64,000 nucleotides of DNA from Tribonema minus (lineage: Eukaryota > Sar > Xanthophyceae > Tribonematales > Tribonemataceae), in contig JAFCMP010000401.1 of assembly GCA_017506865.1 (NCBI GenBank), positions 620,001 through 684,000 of the forward strand. The letters are read 5' to 3'. Shown here piece after piece: positions 53,870 to 64,000 of this stretch. The notes under the pieces are model-generated. The model was not told where the DNA came from, ran no database searches, and worked only from the letters and a program-made list of their open reading frames with translations. Both the position numbers and the translations under genes were made by a program. Position 1 is the first letter of the stretch. Each line of letters opens with the position of its first letter.

Positions 53870-56800
53870 ATGGTGAGTGCAGTATTGCAATACTTAAAAA
53901 TTCGAAAATGCGAGCATGTTTTCTTTCACCAGCGTCATGCGCATCACGTGTACTGACGATCACTCCACTTCTGCATGTGATTGTAATGTGCCTCATCCAC
54001 AGGCACCCGTGGCCATAGCTGCGAGAGCTGCTGTAGGCATTGCCTGCCTGGGCTGCTACGCCCTCTCCTGGACGGCCACAGTAGCGCGTCCATCTCAGCT
54101 GCTTGCCACCGCCAGCAGCAGAGTTTGGGGCCGTGGCAAGGTTAACATGAGCTCGGCGCAGGCCACCGACACCGCGGCGGCAGCAGCGAGGGAGCAGCAG
54201 CAAAGAGGGCATTTCCTGGGCTTCGGTGACCCGAACCACAAGCCCTCCATCCTGCAGCAGATCACGGAGAAGCGGTACAGGGATGTCGAGGAGGCGCGTC
54301 ACCTCGTCAGCGAGGCCACCCTCCTCTCCCAGATCGCGTCCTTCGACGCGCAGCACGGCGCCCCCCTGGACCTGTATGAGCGCATAGCGCAGACGGAGCC
54401 GCAGATGGCCATCGCCGCGGAGTTCAAGCGCGCATCGCCCAGCAAGGGCGACATTGCGCCGGGCATGGTGGCGGCGGAGCAGGGACTGCTGTACGCGTCG
54501 GTCGGGGCGGCAGTGCTCAGCGTGCTGACGGAGCCGTTCTGGTTCAAGGGGACCGTGCAGGACATGCGCGAGGTGCGGGAGGCGACGCAGGCGCAGGCGG
54601 AGGCGAGCAGGGCGTCGAGGTGAGCGCCGAGCACGGTGGCAGCTGTTGAAGCAGGGCGCGCTTTAGGGGGGCTCAACAACGAGCGCTGGGGGGGGGGGGC
54701 ACGACGTGTGGCTGCACTGCTGACTTGTAGGCAGTACTGTGTCGCGCGTGTGCACGTGCTGAGGCCTCTCGCATCAAGGTGCCACAGGGGGCCTGCCAGA
54801 GCAGGGCAAGGGGAGCCTGATGCTTGGCGTGATGCAAGGGGGCTGGGCAGCGGCTCAACTGCCTTGCGCGCACCCTCTGGCAAGCGGTGCCAGCAACCGC
54901 CAGCGTGGCGGTGAATGACTGCAAGCAAGCATCTGAGACGTCGTGGCACTGCTGCCGTTGGATCGTCGACGTCCGCGCCTGCACACAGGCAGCAGCTGGG
55001 CATGTTGTCGCTGAGCGTTGAAGTCACTCATCGTAACTGTCGGTCGTCGTAACCGCTGTGGCGCAACACAAGGCACTCACGCTCAATCATGGCCCTACTG
55101 GCCGCGCCCTGCACGGCCGCACCACGCATGATCTGACAGCAATTGCACTATGCCTCGCTCCTGTTATGCCTGATGAGCCGCTCTGCTGCCAGCTGTACAG
55201 CTGCGCCGCTCAACAGAATGTCAGCAAACCTCCGGTGGTTCTCTGAGCAGGAGTCACTGACTGTCATGTTACGCACTCTGCTCTGAGCCGTGCTGCCGCC
55301 AGGCCTGCGGTGCTGCGCAAGGACTTTGTGGTGGACGAGTACATGGTACTGGAGGCGCGCGCGAACGGCGCGGACACGGTGCTGCTGATCGTCGCCATCC
55401 TTGAGGTGCGTGCCCGCAGCCCGCGCAGCTGTCACGTAGGCGCACGCAGCGCTGTCAGAGGCGCAGCAAATATTCATACTGTTAATGCCCACATGGGGCC
55501 CGTGTTCCCCTCTGTACTCATGTCCGTGTATTCATGTACTCACCTGTGCTCATGGAATATACCATCTTTAAAGTACAAATGTCAGGTGCATGTGACCGTT
55601 GCGGTGGTGCCACGGGCAGAGGGCGTTGTCTGTGCCGGCTGCACGGCAGAGTCATGTTGGCGCGGCAGCAGCGTGTGCTTCGCTGTGCCTCGCATTTGCA
55701 GCTGCGGACTTGTTCGGAAGAGCATGCCCTCAGCCCAGTAAACACGGTAGTGCGCTCTCATTTGTCGGAGAGAGTGCCCCCTGACTGCGTGCCCCGTGCT
55801 GCTGCAGTTAATGTGGTCCTCTTTGGTGGCGATTGCGCGCGGCTGCTCACTCATCTGGAGCGCAGTTCCTGAATAATCTGAAGGATTGCTTCACGAGTGC
55901 GTACACCGACCTCATCACGGGTTGACCATGTGCCATTCGGGCAGCGCCGACAGCATTGCGTTGCCTGCCGTCTTGGTACGAACATACTTCAACTGTGAAG
56001 TACTCACTCACAAGTGAAGTGCGTCATAGCGCGTGTACTACGATCGCCCCATCACGCTGCCCCCCCCTTGACCCGCTGTGCAGCGCCGACAGCACCGCGC
56101 CGCCCGCGCACGCGCAGCAACTACTTCACACTTGAAGTGCCTCACACACGCAGCGCACGCGCGCCCTCAACACGACCTCAACTGCGCAGGTGGACCAGCT
56201 CAAGCGCCTCATGGCGTGCTGCCGCGCGCACGGCATCGAGCCGCTCGTCGAGGTGCACACGGACGCTGAGATGGAGGTTGCGCTCGACGCGGGCGCGCGC
56301 GTGATCGGCGTCAACTCGCGCAACCTCCACACCTTCAAGCTCGACATGGAGGCGACGCAGCGCGTATCGCGCATCGCCGCGGCGCGCGGCATCAGGTGAC
56401 TCTCCTCGTCACACCAACTTCAACTCTGTGCTGGCATGAAGTTGAAGTTGCATTGGGCGTCACGCGCATCGCCGCGGCGCGCGGCATCATGTGAGCCTTG
56501 CCTCGTCTATGTGTGGCACGTCATGTGCCATTGAGCACCTTCAACTATGTGCTGGCTTGAAGTTGAAGTCGCATCGTGGGTGTAGCGCGCGCATTGGCGC
56601 TGCGCGCCGCATTAGGTGACGCTCGCCTCGTCCACAAAGTGTGCCCCTCGAAAAACTTCAACTCTGTGCTGTCAGAAAGTTGAAGTTGGGTCATGGGTGT
56701 CGCGCGTGCGTCGACGTGGCGCAGCGCCAGGTGACCGTATGGGGCTTGTGCCTTGTGGTGTGCAGTGGACTAGGAACGAAGATCAAACTTCAACATCACG

Positions 56801-59775
56801 CCTGCCTCTGACAGCGGCTTGGTTCAGCCAGCCGCCCCTGCGCGCTGACCACGGTGTCTGGCGCACATGCCCAACCCACACGCGCACCATCTGTGGCACC
56901 TCTTCAGACATCCGCCGGCGCGCTCTGGTGGGGATGCGGAATTAGCAGGGGCGGCAGTGCTCAGCGGTGCCAGCGGGCGTCAATCATGGAGATTTGCTTC
57001 GAAACATGCTCATAGGGCTATCCTCGCCTCACGCTCAGCCCGTTACCAGTGTGCCAGGGGTCCGCGGCTGCGCACTCACACTGTAAAGTGGCGGCGGCTG
57101 CGCAGGCAGCGCCGACGCCGCGGGAAAACGCGCACAGCAGCGCTCAGTCGCACTGTACGCACGTGCCCCCCCCCCCCCCCCCCCTTCCCGCGGAGCGCTG
57201 TGACGACCTCGCCACGCAGCATCACTACTTACTTCTAGAAGAACTGCAAGCCGGTGACGCTCACGAGACGCCCTCCCTTATACTTTCCGTGCCTTCCGCC
57301 GCGCGCAGGTGGGGGCACCGCGGCGACATCCAGCTGGCGGCGCTGAGCGGCATCACGGGTCCCGCGGAGGTGGACGCGTTCCGCGCGGCGGGCGTGAGCA
57401 TGGTGCTGGTGGGGGAGACGCTCATGAGGGCCGCGGACCCGCGCGAGGCGATCCGCACGCTGCTGGGGCAGCAGGTAGAGTCAACTTCAACTGAAACTTG
57501 AAGTTAGTGTTTGCCAACTTCATCTTGAAGCGGCAGCGAGGCCGCGGCGCAGAAAGAGTGCTCCGCACCGTTGCCGTTGCCGCCTTTGACTCCTGGGATT
57601 CAGGTGATGGCAGCTGCAATTACGTATTGTCAACATGCGCGCACGGCCTGAGGACGCCACCAGAGTGCTTACGCCGTTACGAATGTCGCTTCGTCAAGAT
57701 GCTCTCAAGTGCCGCTCTGCATGTGGCTAGTCCGTATAGTGAAATGACGGCGAGGCTGCAGCGCAGAGAGAGTGCTCCGCACTGTTGCCGCTTGTGACTC
57801 CTGGGTTCAGCTGTTGGCACCTTCACGTTACAGATTGTGAACACACGCGCACGGCCTGAGGACGCCATTGGAGCGGCGGACGAGTGGTGTGGCGTGCGCA
57901 CGTCGTTTGTGCGTCAGTTCATAGTGCTCTCAAGCGCGGCTTTGCATGCATCCGGTCCGCTTCTCTGCCGTTTGCCGCTGGTACGATGACGGCGTCAGTC
58001 AGCGAGCACAAGGCAGCCGCACCATGCTGCGTCGCGCCGGCCGCGCGGGCCAGCAGCAACGCACGCACCCGCGCTGCGCCTGCCGCTGCACCCCTTCTCG
58101 CCACTGCCAGCCTACCTGAACACCACACACTCAACATCATATATGTAGCGCTGTGACAGATGGCGCATATTACGAGCACATCATGACGTCACCGGATGCC
58201 GTACATACTCGTCGTCCACGCGCGCGCCGACCTGAAGCCACACTCCACATCATACAGCGCCATGACAGACGGGGGCGCAAATTACGAGCACACGATGACT
58301 TCACTGGATGCCCCCCCCCCCCCCCTCACACACACACAGCCCGGCGGCGCGGTCCTCACGCGCCAGCTCGCCAAGATCTGCGGCGTGACGCGCGCGGAGG
58401 ACGCGCTCGCCGCCGCCGCTGCGGGCGCCAATCTCATCGGCGTCATCTTCGCGGAGCGCTCCAAGCGCCGCGTGAGCGTGGAGGCGGCGCGCGAGATCGT
58501 CGCCGCGGTGCGCGCGTTCGGCGAGCGCAGCGGCGTAAAGGCGCTCGCGCCGCCGCCGCCGGAGGCCGCCGCCGCCGGCGCCGCGGAGTGGTTCACGCGG
58601 TGGGCGGAGACGCTCACGGTGAGGGGCGCGCGTGCGGGGGGAGGGTGGCTTGCCCATGCCGTACGTTGTGCGTGTGCCCGACACTGTGCTGTATGGATGC
58701 GCAGTGCGCCGGTATGACCACGGGCGCGTCTGGTTGCGGTCAGGGGCGCAGGTGGCAACTGAGGGCTGCGGTGTACATAGCGGTGTCGGTGGGATGGTAG
58801 CTCTGAGCTGAGCGCTGCCGCTGTGATGATGCATGACACCATCAGAGGGACGTCGTCGGCGCTTATTGATCCACGAGCACCGATTGTGCTTTCCTCTGAG
58901 GCCCAGAGCAGCAGAATCGGTGTGTGCGCAGCTGTGCTGCGCAGGGTTCAGTCCGTGATCTTGCCTGTACCGTTGAGTAATGAGCAGCTGACGCTACACT
59001 ATGGTGGTACCTTGCAGCCGACCTAAATCAGCGACCAAGGGAGCGCTGGCTGCGTGCAAGCGGCATACCACTGCGCGTGTGCGTGCGCACTGTGTGTTTA
59101 CACACACACACACAATGAGCGTATGTGGCTTGACCCGCGCAGTGCACCTCAACGTCTGTAGTGAGAGCACTTTCAGCAGTGCTCATTTGCCCCCCTTCCC
59201 CCCTCTGTCCCCCGCCCCCCCCCCCCCCCCAGGAGGGCAGCCGGCGCACGCCGCTCGTGGTGGGCGTATTCCAGGACCAGCCGCTCGACCACGTGCGCGA
59301 GACCGCCGCCGCCGCCGGCCTCGACCTCGTGCAGTTGCACGGCGACGAGGGCTGGGACGCGTGCGCGCACTGCGGCGTGCCAGCGCTCCGCGTCGTCCAC
59401 GTACCTACCAGCCCCTCCGGGGAGGGGGAGGGGGACGCTGCTGTCACTGCGGACGCGATCCTCGCGGCGCTGCGCCCCGGTGCCGCCGCGGCGGTGCTGC
59501 TCGACACGAGCGTCGGCGGCGCGCGCGGCGGCACGGGCGCGGTTTTCGACCACGCTCTCGCGGCGCGCATCGAGGCGGCGGGCGTCCCCGTCATCGTCGC
59601 GGGGGGGCTCGCGCCGGGGGGCGTGGGCGCGGTGGTCGCGGCGGCGCGCGCGTGGGGGGTCGACGCGAGCAGCGGCGTCGAGGGGGAGGTGCCGGGGGTG
59701 AAGGACGCGGGCAAGGTGGCGGCGTTCCTGCGCGAGGCGCGCGCCGCGCACGCCGCGCTCGCGCGCGACGGCTAG
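53870..59775 (+). CDS. Indole-3-glycerol-phosphate synthase / phosphoribosylanthranilate isomerase fusion, seven exons
   Basis: It catalyses two successive tryptophan-synthesis steps in TrpC-TrpF order. Exons: 53870-53872 (start codon only), 54003-54619, 55303-55405, 56190-56395, 57309-57474, 58340-58618, 59233-59775; 638 residues, all phases agree. The N-terminus [20 protein letters not shown] resembles a signal peptide, then a Ser/Thr/Arg-rich stretch, suggesting bipartite import into a complex plastid (inference). IGPS motifs are [12 protein letters not shown] (Lys143), [37 protein letters not shown] and [13 protein letters not shown] motifs are [14 protein letters not shown] (catalytic Cys), [26 protein letters not shown] (catalytic Asp), [33 protein letters not shown] and GVKD. 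In IGPS the usual ESG motif reads LSG (AALSGI). The start-codon exon is inferred from an ATG abutting gtgagt and an in-phase acceptor. Confidence 0.92.
56456..56740 (+). repeat. Three echoes of IGPS exon 4 end, each with a TTGAAGTTG hairpin
   Basis: The exon end cgcatcgccgcggcgcgcgg plus catca|ggtgac recurs near 56465, 56588 and 56700 with growing decay. Between units is an inverted repeat (caacttcaact, then agttgaagttg) with a 'ctgtgctgg' loop at 56410-56451, 56532-56570 and 56651-56690. The unit is about 115-125 bp and starts at the true junction (56395). Confidence 0.9.
57520..57880 (+). repeat. Intronic tandem duplication (~230 bp period)
   Basis: Blocks agagtgctccgca, tgactcctggg and gcgcacggcctgaggacgcc occur in the same order at 57550-57662 and 57765-57872. 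No exon edge is included. Confidence 0.75.
58154..58312 (+). repeat. Intronic duplication before PRAI exon
   Basis: The stretch gacagatggcgcatattacg, agcacatcatgacgtcac is repeated at 58263-58305 with few changes. It is close to, but does not include, the acceptor at 58339. Confidence 0.75.
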
Positions 59776-60560
59776 GTTGGGAGGCGCGGAACCGCATGAA
59801 GCGTGCGCTGGCTTGCTGCTGCTGTGTAATGTATGGCAGTGACCACACTGTGCCGCTGCTCTGGCTGTGCTGGTGCTTTTTCTGCTGTCCACGCTACACA
59901 CGGGAGCACACATCAGGCAGGCCTGTGTGGTGCGGCTGCTGCTGCCACAGTGACCGTTTTGGATGACACCAACTTCAACTTGAAGTTCTACTACACTTCC
60001 AGCCCAAAAAGCAGTTAAAACAAATGCATAAACCGTGCCAGCAGCACCTCGACCTCAACGCCACTGTGTGACCGTGCTGCTCCTGCAGACGCCCCCCTCT
60101 CCCCCTTCCATAGCTGTCACACTGTGCTGCCGGGCAGCTTGGCGGCGCAGCGCCGTGCCATAGTGACCGTGCCGCCGCGCATTCAGAGGCACCACCACCC
60201 ATCATTGCGACCCACTAGAACATATGCGGCCTGCGTAGAGGGTGACAGCGGCCGTGCGCATGGCTGCAGCGCTGCGTTTGTGAGCCCCCATCCTCTGCAA
60301 GTGTACATGGCAGCGGCGGCGGCAGCAGGGGACGCGCAAGAGAGATTTGCGGCAGTCATGAGCACTCAAGATTGCACAGCCTCATACGGGGGGATCTCCA
60401 GGGTGGGTCTCAGACCCTGTTGATAATGGCAGTGCCATGTGCCATGTGAGCCGGTCACTGTGATGTTCGGGTCTACTGTGGCTGCAGCCCACATATACAT
60501 AGAGCCTATGGTAGAGGCACTTCAAGTAGTACAGCACATCCGCGCAGCAATGTGCCTACA
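59776..60560. other. Gene-free stretch downstream of the IGPS-PRAI gene
   Basis: It contains a short caacttcaacttgaagttc inverted repeat near 59969, otherwise nothing I can support. Confidence 0.5.
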
Positions 60561-60569
60561 TATGCCCAC

Positions 60570-61030
60570 TTGGCGGGCGGCGCTGCGGTCGCGGCGCACG
60601 CCTACGCTCGTTGGCGGGTGGCGCTGCGGCTGCAGCGCACGCCTAGGCCTTTGGCGGGCGGTGCTGCAGCTTGCGGGCTGCGCCTACGTTTTTTGGCGCA
60701 CCGTGTTGCACTGGCAGCACGTGGCCGGCGCATTACTTGCGCTTACATCTTGACGATCAGCGCGCGCCTGCGGATTGCGGCGTCCTCGCGGCGGGGGGCG
60801 CGTTACTCGCGCCTGCCTACTTTCGGCAGCGGCTGGCGCGTTCTCGCGCCTCCTTCGCCATTTCGGTGACGGGTGCGTTACTCACGCCTGCGCCCTCGCG
60901 GCGGCGGGCGCGTTATTCGCGCCTGCGCTCTCTCAGCGGCGGGCGTTGCTCGCGCCGGCACGCTCGATGGCAGGCCTGTTCGCGCCTGGGTTTTCGGCAG
61001 CGGTGACCAAGTTACTCGCGCCTGCACCCG
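60570..61030 (+). repeat. GC-rich minisatellite
   Basis: Two related motifs alternate: ttggcgggcggcgctgcgg (60570-60680) and gcgttactcgcgcctgc with variants (60790-61025). Units are about 45-60 bp and all variants are imperfect. Frames are open across it, but the peptides only reflect the repeat. Confidence 0.8.
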
Positions 61031-63461
61031 TACACATGCCTGCGAGCAGCAGTGCAGAGCTTGGTGGTGACAGCTAGCTGATGTGAGTGCTGTGGACATG
61101 CTCCGGGCCTGTATCTGCTAGTCCCCTTGCCTGCGTGCCAGCAGCCACAGCATGGCGCATTCTGGCTTTTGTCACAATGTCTACTGTAGTTTGAGCGTTC
61201 CCTATGCAACTCGCTAGTTCTCCGCGACTCGCTAGGAGCCTGTGGTAAGTGTCATACTAGGTGACAAGTGGGAGCGTCACCTGCCGCGCACTTGAACAAG
61301 AGTTTGAATGAATCAATTAATTGAGCGTGTGTGCACGGGATATGGTAGTGGGGGCGTCTTGCTGACCAGTGGGCCCCGTGTGGGCCGAAAGGCATTTCAA
61401 GGCCCCAATGTAAGCTAACCCTGCTGATGGTGCAGTGCAGGCCCAGTGTTCAACTTCTGCTGCGCTCCTGTATGAGTGCAATATTCGTACATGGCTGCTG
61501 CTCTGTCTGTGCGCTGTGAACACCAGTCACTTACGCCCATTAGCATGTAGAGCGAGTCCACATGCTCACTTGCTGGGAACGACTGCTTGATGATCATGAA
61601 AAGCCTCACAGCCTTGTGACCAGCAACAACCTGCACGTGATCCTTTGTGAGAATGCGAGGACGTGACTTTCATGTACGACGGTCTGGCCATCAAATCGTG
61701 CTGCTATTGCGGTAGGGGAGGGAGCTGCGGTGTGATTGTGCAATTCATCCCACGGAGCCACCGCCATTCACTTTCCACGACCGCTCCAAGCCGCCGGAAC
61801 CCCACGTCCTGATCTTGCCTGCAGCTCAAGCTGCGCCTCCAAAGAGAGAACACACGCAAAAGAGTATCTGAGCCAGACGAGCACCTCACTATTGAGCCTC
61901 AGGCGCCTCCAAAGGGAGCACACGCACAAGAGTACTTAAATACTGAGCCTCCAAAAGGAGAGAGACCTCGTTTACCTCGCTCTCGCTGCTCAATGATCAA
62001 ATGCAATCTTCCAACTTCTCGATGTAACGGCAGCCACCTGCGGGCCCGGTGGGCGCGTGCCATGTGACATCTGCTGCACCATGTCATGTCTGCCGTAGCT
62101 GTCTCGCCGACACAGCATCGGTGGTATGGTGAGCCGTGTAATACGTACTGCATACACTTCTTGAGTGTTTTGACCAACGTGCTGTGTCACAGTCACCTGC
62201 TCTGCGGCTGGCTAAAGCTACCTGCGGCTTCAATCTGGCTAAAGCAGCTAGGTTCGACTGCAGTTGATTACGGGCATCACAGCTTGAGATTGGCCAGAGT
62301 CGTAACGTTGCGCAGGCAGATTGGGTGCCGAGAAGTACCGCTTCACACGCGGGCGACGGCGACGGAGCTTGTTGCCTACAACTCACTGTGAAGTATGCCT
62401 TGCCTACACACGGTGGTGCGCGTGTACATGTATTGGTCGCGCTCCTGCTGATGTTACACACAACGTGCTCAGATTACGAAATCAGCACTTACTTGTCGCC
62501 GGGGCACGGTAGCCCAGTTGATACTCCAACGACTAGCGTTGTCGAGGTCCTGGGTCCCTGGTATATAATGAAACGTGAATTGCAGCTGCGATCACACTCA
62601 TTCGTGTGCGCCGCTGCGGGGTCCTAGGCTGGCTTTGTCGAAGCTTTATCCTGACGAAGCTGGATGAAGCCTTATTCTGCCATGCTATTTTATGCTGACG
62701 AAGCCTTGTTTGCCATGCTCGCTGTTGACTGGACCGAAGCCTTCTGCAACAAAACGTCAACCTGACGAAGCCAATTTTTCGCCTGCCGCGGCTTAAAGAT
62801 GGTGGACAAAGCCTGATCTGCCACAGTCAGTTTGACGAAGCTTTACCTGTCATGCGTTGTGAACAACGATGCCTTTTCGGCTATGAGGCGCGCGGTGATA
62901 GACTGACTTACTTTTCAGGTGCCGTGCAGCCAGTACTGCAAGGCGACGGGTCGGCAAAATTGCGCAAACGAGGAAGGGGCAAGGTTTCAGATAGACTCAG
63001 CAAAGCGTGACTGGCTGATCGTCGGGCCTGGACGACGCCAGCCAGCCTGGCAGCCGTGCTGCGCCGAGCGGCCGAGCGGCGGTTATCGGGTCATAAATGG
63101 CCTTCCTCACCTTTCAACCGATAAAATGCCGATAATCCCTAGTGTCGCTCTAGCCACAGGCGATGGCGCGAGCTCGCCAGTCGCGTACCTTAGTTTGGTC
63201 ACCATTCATGCCTATTCTGAGAAGCGCGTCGCCTATCGCGGCCTGGTTCGTCCCATCAGGGGCAGTTGCGAAAGTGTGACATTCTCGTGTTGACGCCCCA
63301 GCGGCTAAGACCTAGGCTTTTCAAGCCTAGGAACTTGTTGGGTTTCTCATGTGTGTTGATTTTTCTCATTTGCAAAAATCTCAAACAACATCAGCCCACA
63401 AATCAGGACAACGCTATCAATGTGCTCGTAACCTCGCAACGTTGCATTTCAATCAAATATC
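61031..63461. other. Mostly gene-free, two small degenerate repeats
   Basis: Three copies of a gcctccaaagggagcacacg-like unit lie at 61838-61960. A tgacgaagcctt-based unit recurs at about 50-bp spacing at 62635-62850. A 124-codon frame at 62919-63293 has no motif I recognise. Confidence 0.5.
63311..63331. repeat. Perfect 9-bp inverted repeat with 3-base loop
   Basis: Arms cctaggctt and aagcctagg flank ttc. It could form a strong RNA or DNA hairpin. It does not match the histone 3' stem-loop consensus closely. Confidence 0.8.
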
Positions 63462-63996
63462 ATGGAGGATCTGTCCTGGTGTCAACCCGGCTGCATACAA
63501 GTGTCAGACGGGTCCTTCTCAACTTCGGACTCTACTACACATGTGAAGGCCCTCGACATTCCAGGAGTGAGAGACAATTGTATAGAACTTAAGGTGATGC
63601 ACGAGATCTGCTCGTTGATAGTGCACACAATCCCCCTGTCATTCTCACACGGCAGTATGTACCTGACTTGTCCCTGCTCGACGCCTGCTGCATGGGCATG
63701 CATCTGTCATTTATGTCACCCTGCACAGACTCTGAGGCTGGATGCGCTACAGTCAGTTGAGTATTAGCGTACATGCTGTTGCACTGGACTCTCGAATGAA
63801 TTCACCGGTGGATCAAAGTACATACTCGTTCTGTAAATGCAAATGGGCATCAATTGCAGTAGGTGGTTATCTTCAGGTTACTGGTCAGCCTTGTGCTCTG
63901 CACCCTCCAGAACCGACTTGGTATCTAGATGGCTCGTGCAGCATGTCAGCACGTGGACGCGTGAATTACACGAAAGATGAAGCTTCAGAGTGGTGA
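63462..63996 (+). CDS. Possible two-exon small gene
   Basis: Exon 63462-63593 starts MEDLSWCQPGCIQVSDGSFS and ends at AAG|GTGATG. Exon 63877-63996 follows cttcag and reads VTGQPCALHPPEPTWYLDGS to a stop. Both are phase 0; the protein would be 83 residues. No family is recognised and base composition differs from the GC-rich genes, so this is tentative. Confidence 0.28.
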
Positions 63997-64000
63997 ATAC

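Noticed and set aside
62240..62275. tRNA-like 'ggttcgactgc' segment
   Set aside because: No acceptor stem, D arm or anticodon arm can be placed around it.
63304..63340. Histone 3' stem-loop
   Set aside because: The hairpin is perfect, but loop size and flanks do not match the consensus and no histone gene is nearby.

Overview
The window is nuclear DNA of a eukaryote, very GC-rich and intron-rich. A photosynthetic protist with a complex plastid, perhaps a haptophyte or similar alga, fits best. The grounds are a phytochelatin synthase, a fused tryptophan-pathway enzyme whose N-terminus looks like a signal peptide plus transit peptide, and TTAGGG-type tracts inside introns. Many introns have a run of C just before the acceptor AG. 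The lineage is inference; a 5S rRNA gene in the window could help settle it.

Layout. 0-7 kb: three tandem, intronless relatives of a SET-MYND protein (5'-partial and frameshifted; a fragment; frameshifted), each full copy followed by the same minirepeat-bearing flank. 7.6-17.6 kb (+): phytochelatin synthase in nine exons with the Cys-His-Asp triad intact. 18.9-19.2 kb (-): a small acidic Ser-rich protein. 20.1-21.0 kb (+): coding-like segments I could not assemble. 21.0-23.5 kb (-): a leucine-rich-repeat protein, head to head with a 17-exon, roughly 1,500-residue multi-pass membrane protein of unknown function (23.7-40.7 kb, +). One intron of that gene holds a complete 5S rRNA gene and a PIF/Harbinger-type MITE with TAA target duplications. 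43.0-50.3 kb (-): an NRF-6-like acyltransferase-3 in six exons. 50.9-52.8 kb (+): an AIM24-family protein. 53.9-59.8 kb (+): an indole-3-glycerol-phosphate synthase / phosphoribosylanthranilate isomerase fusion. 59.8-64 kb: minisatellites and little else.

The most unusual pattern runs through several unrelated genes. Many introns carry one to seven degenerate tandem copies ('echoes') of the edge of the adjacent exon together with its splice site. Echoes lie downstream of donors and upstream of acceptors; two terminal exons are echoed past their stop codon. They are often interspersed with TTAGGG-like tracts and with short CAACTTCAA/TTGAAGTTG inverted repeats. This looks like a genome-wide process of intron growth, and perhaps intron birth, by junction-spanning tandem duplication.

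The genes do not form one pathway. Exon models were built by hand from splice motifs, phase agreement and family motifs. The phytochelatin synthase, acyltransferase, AIM24 and IGPS-PRAI models close in phase, apart from one homopolymer in the phytochelatin synthase; the large membrane-protein model also needs one homopolymer correction.
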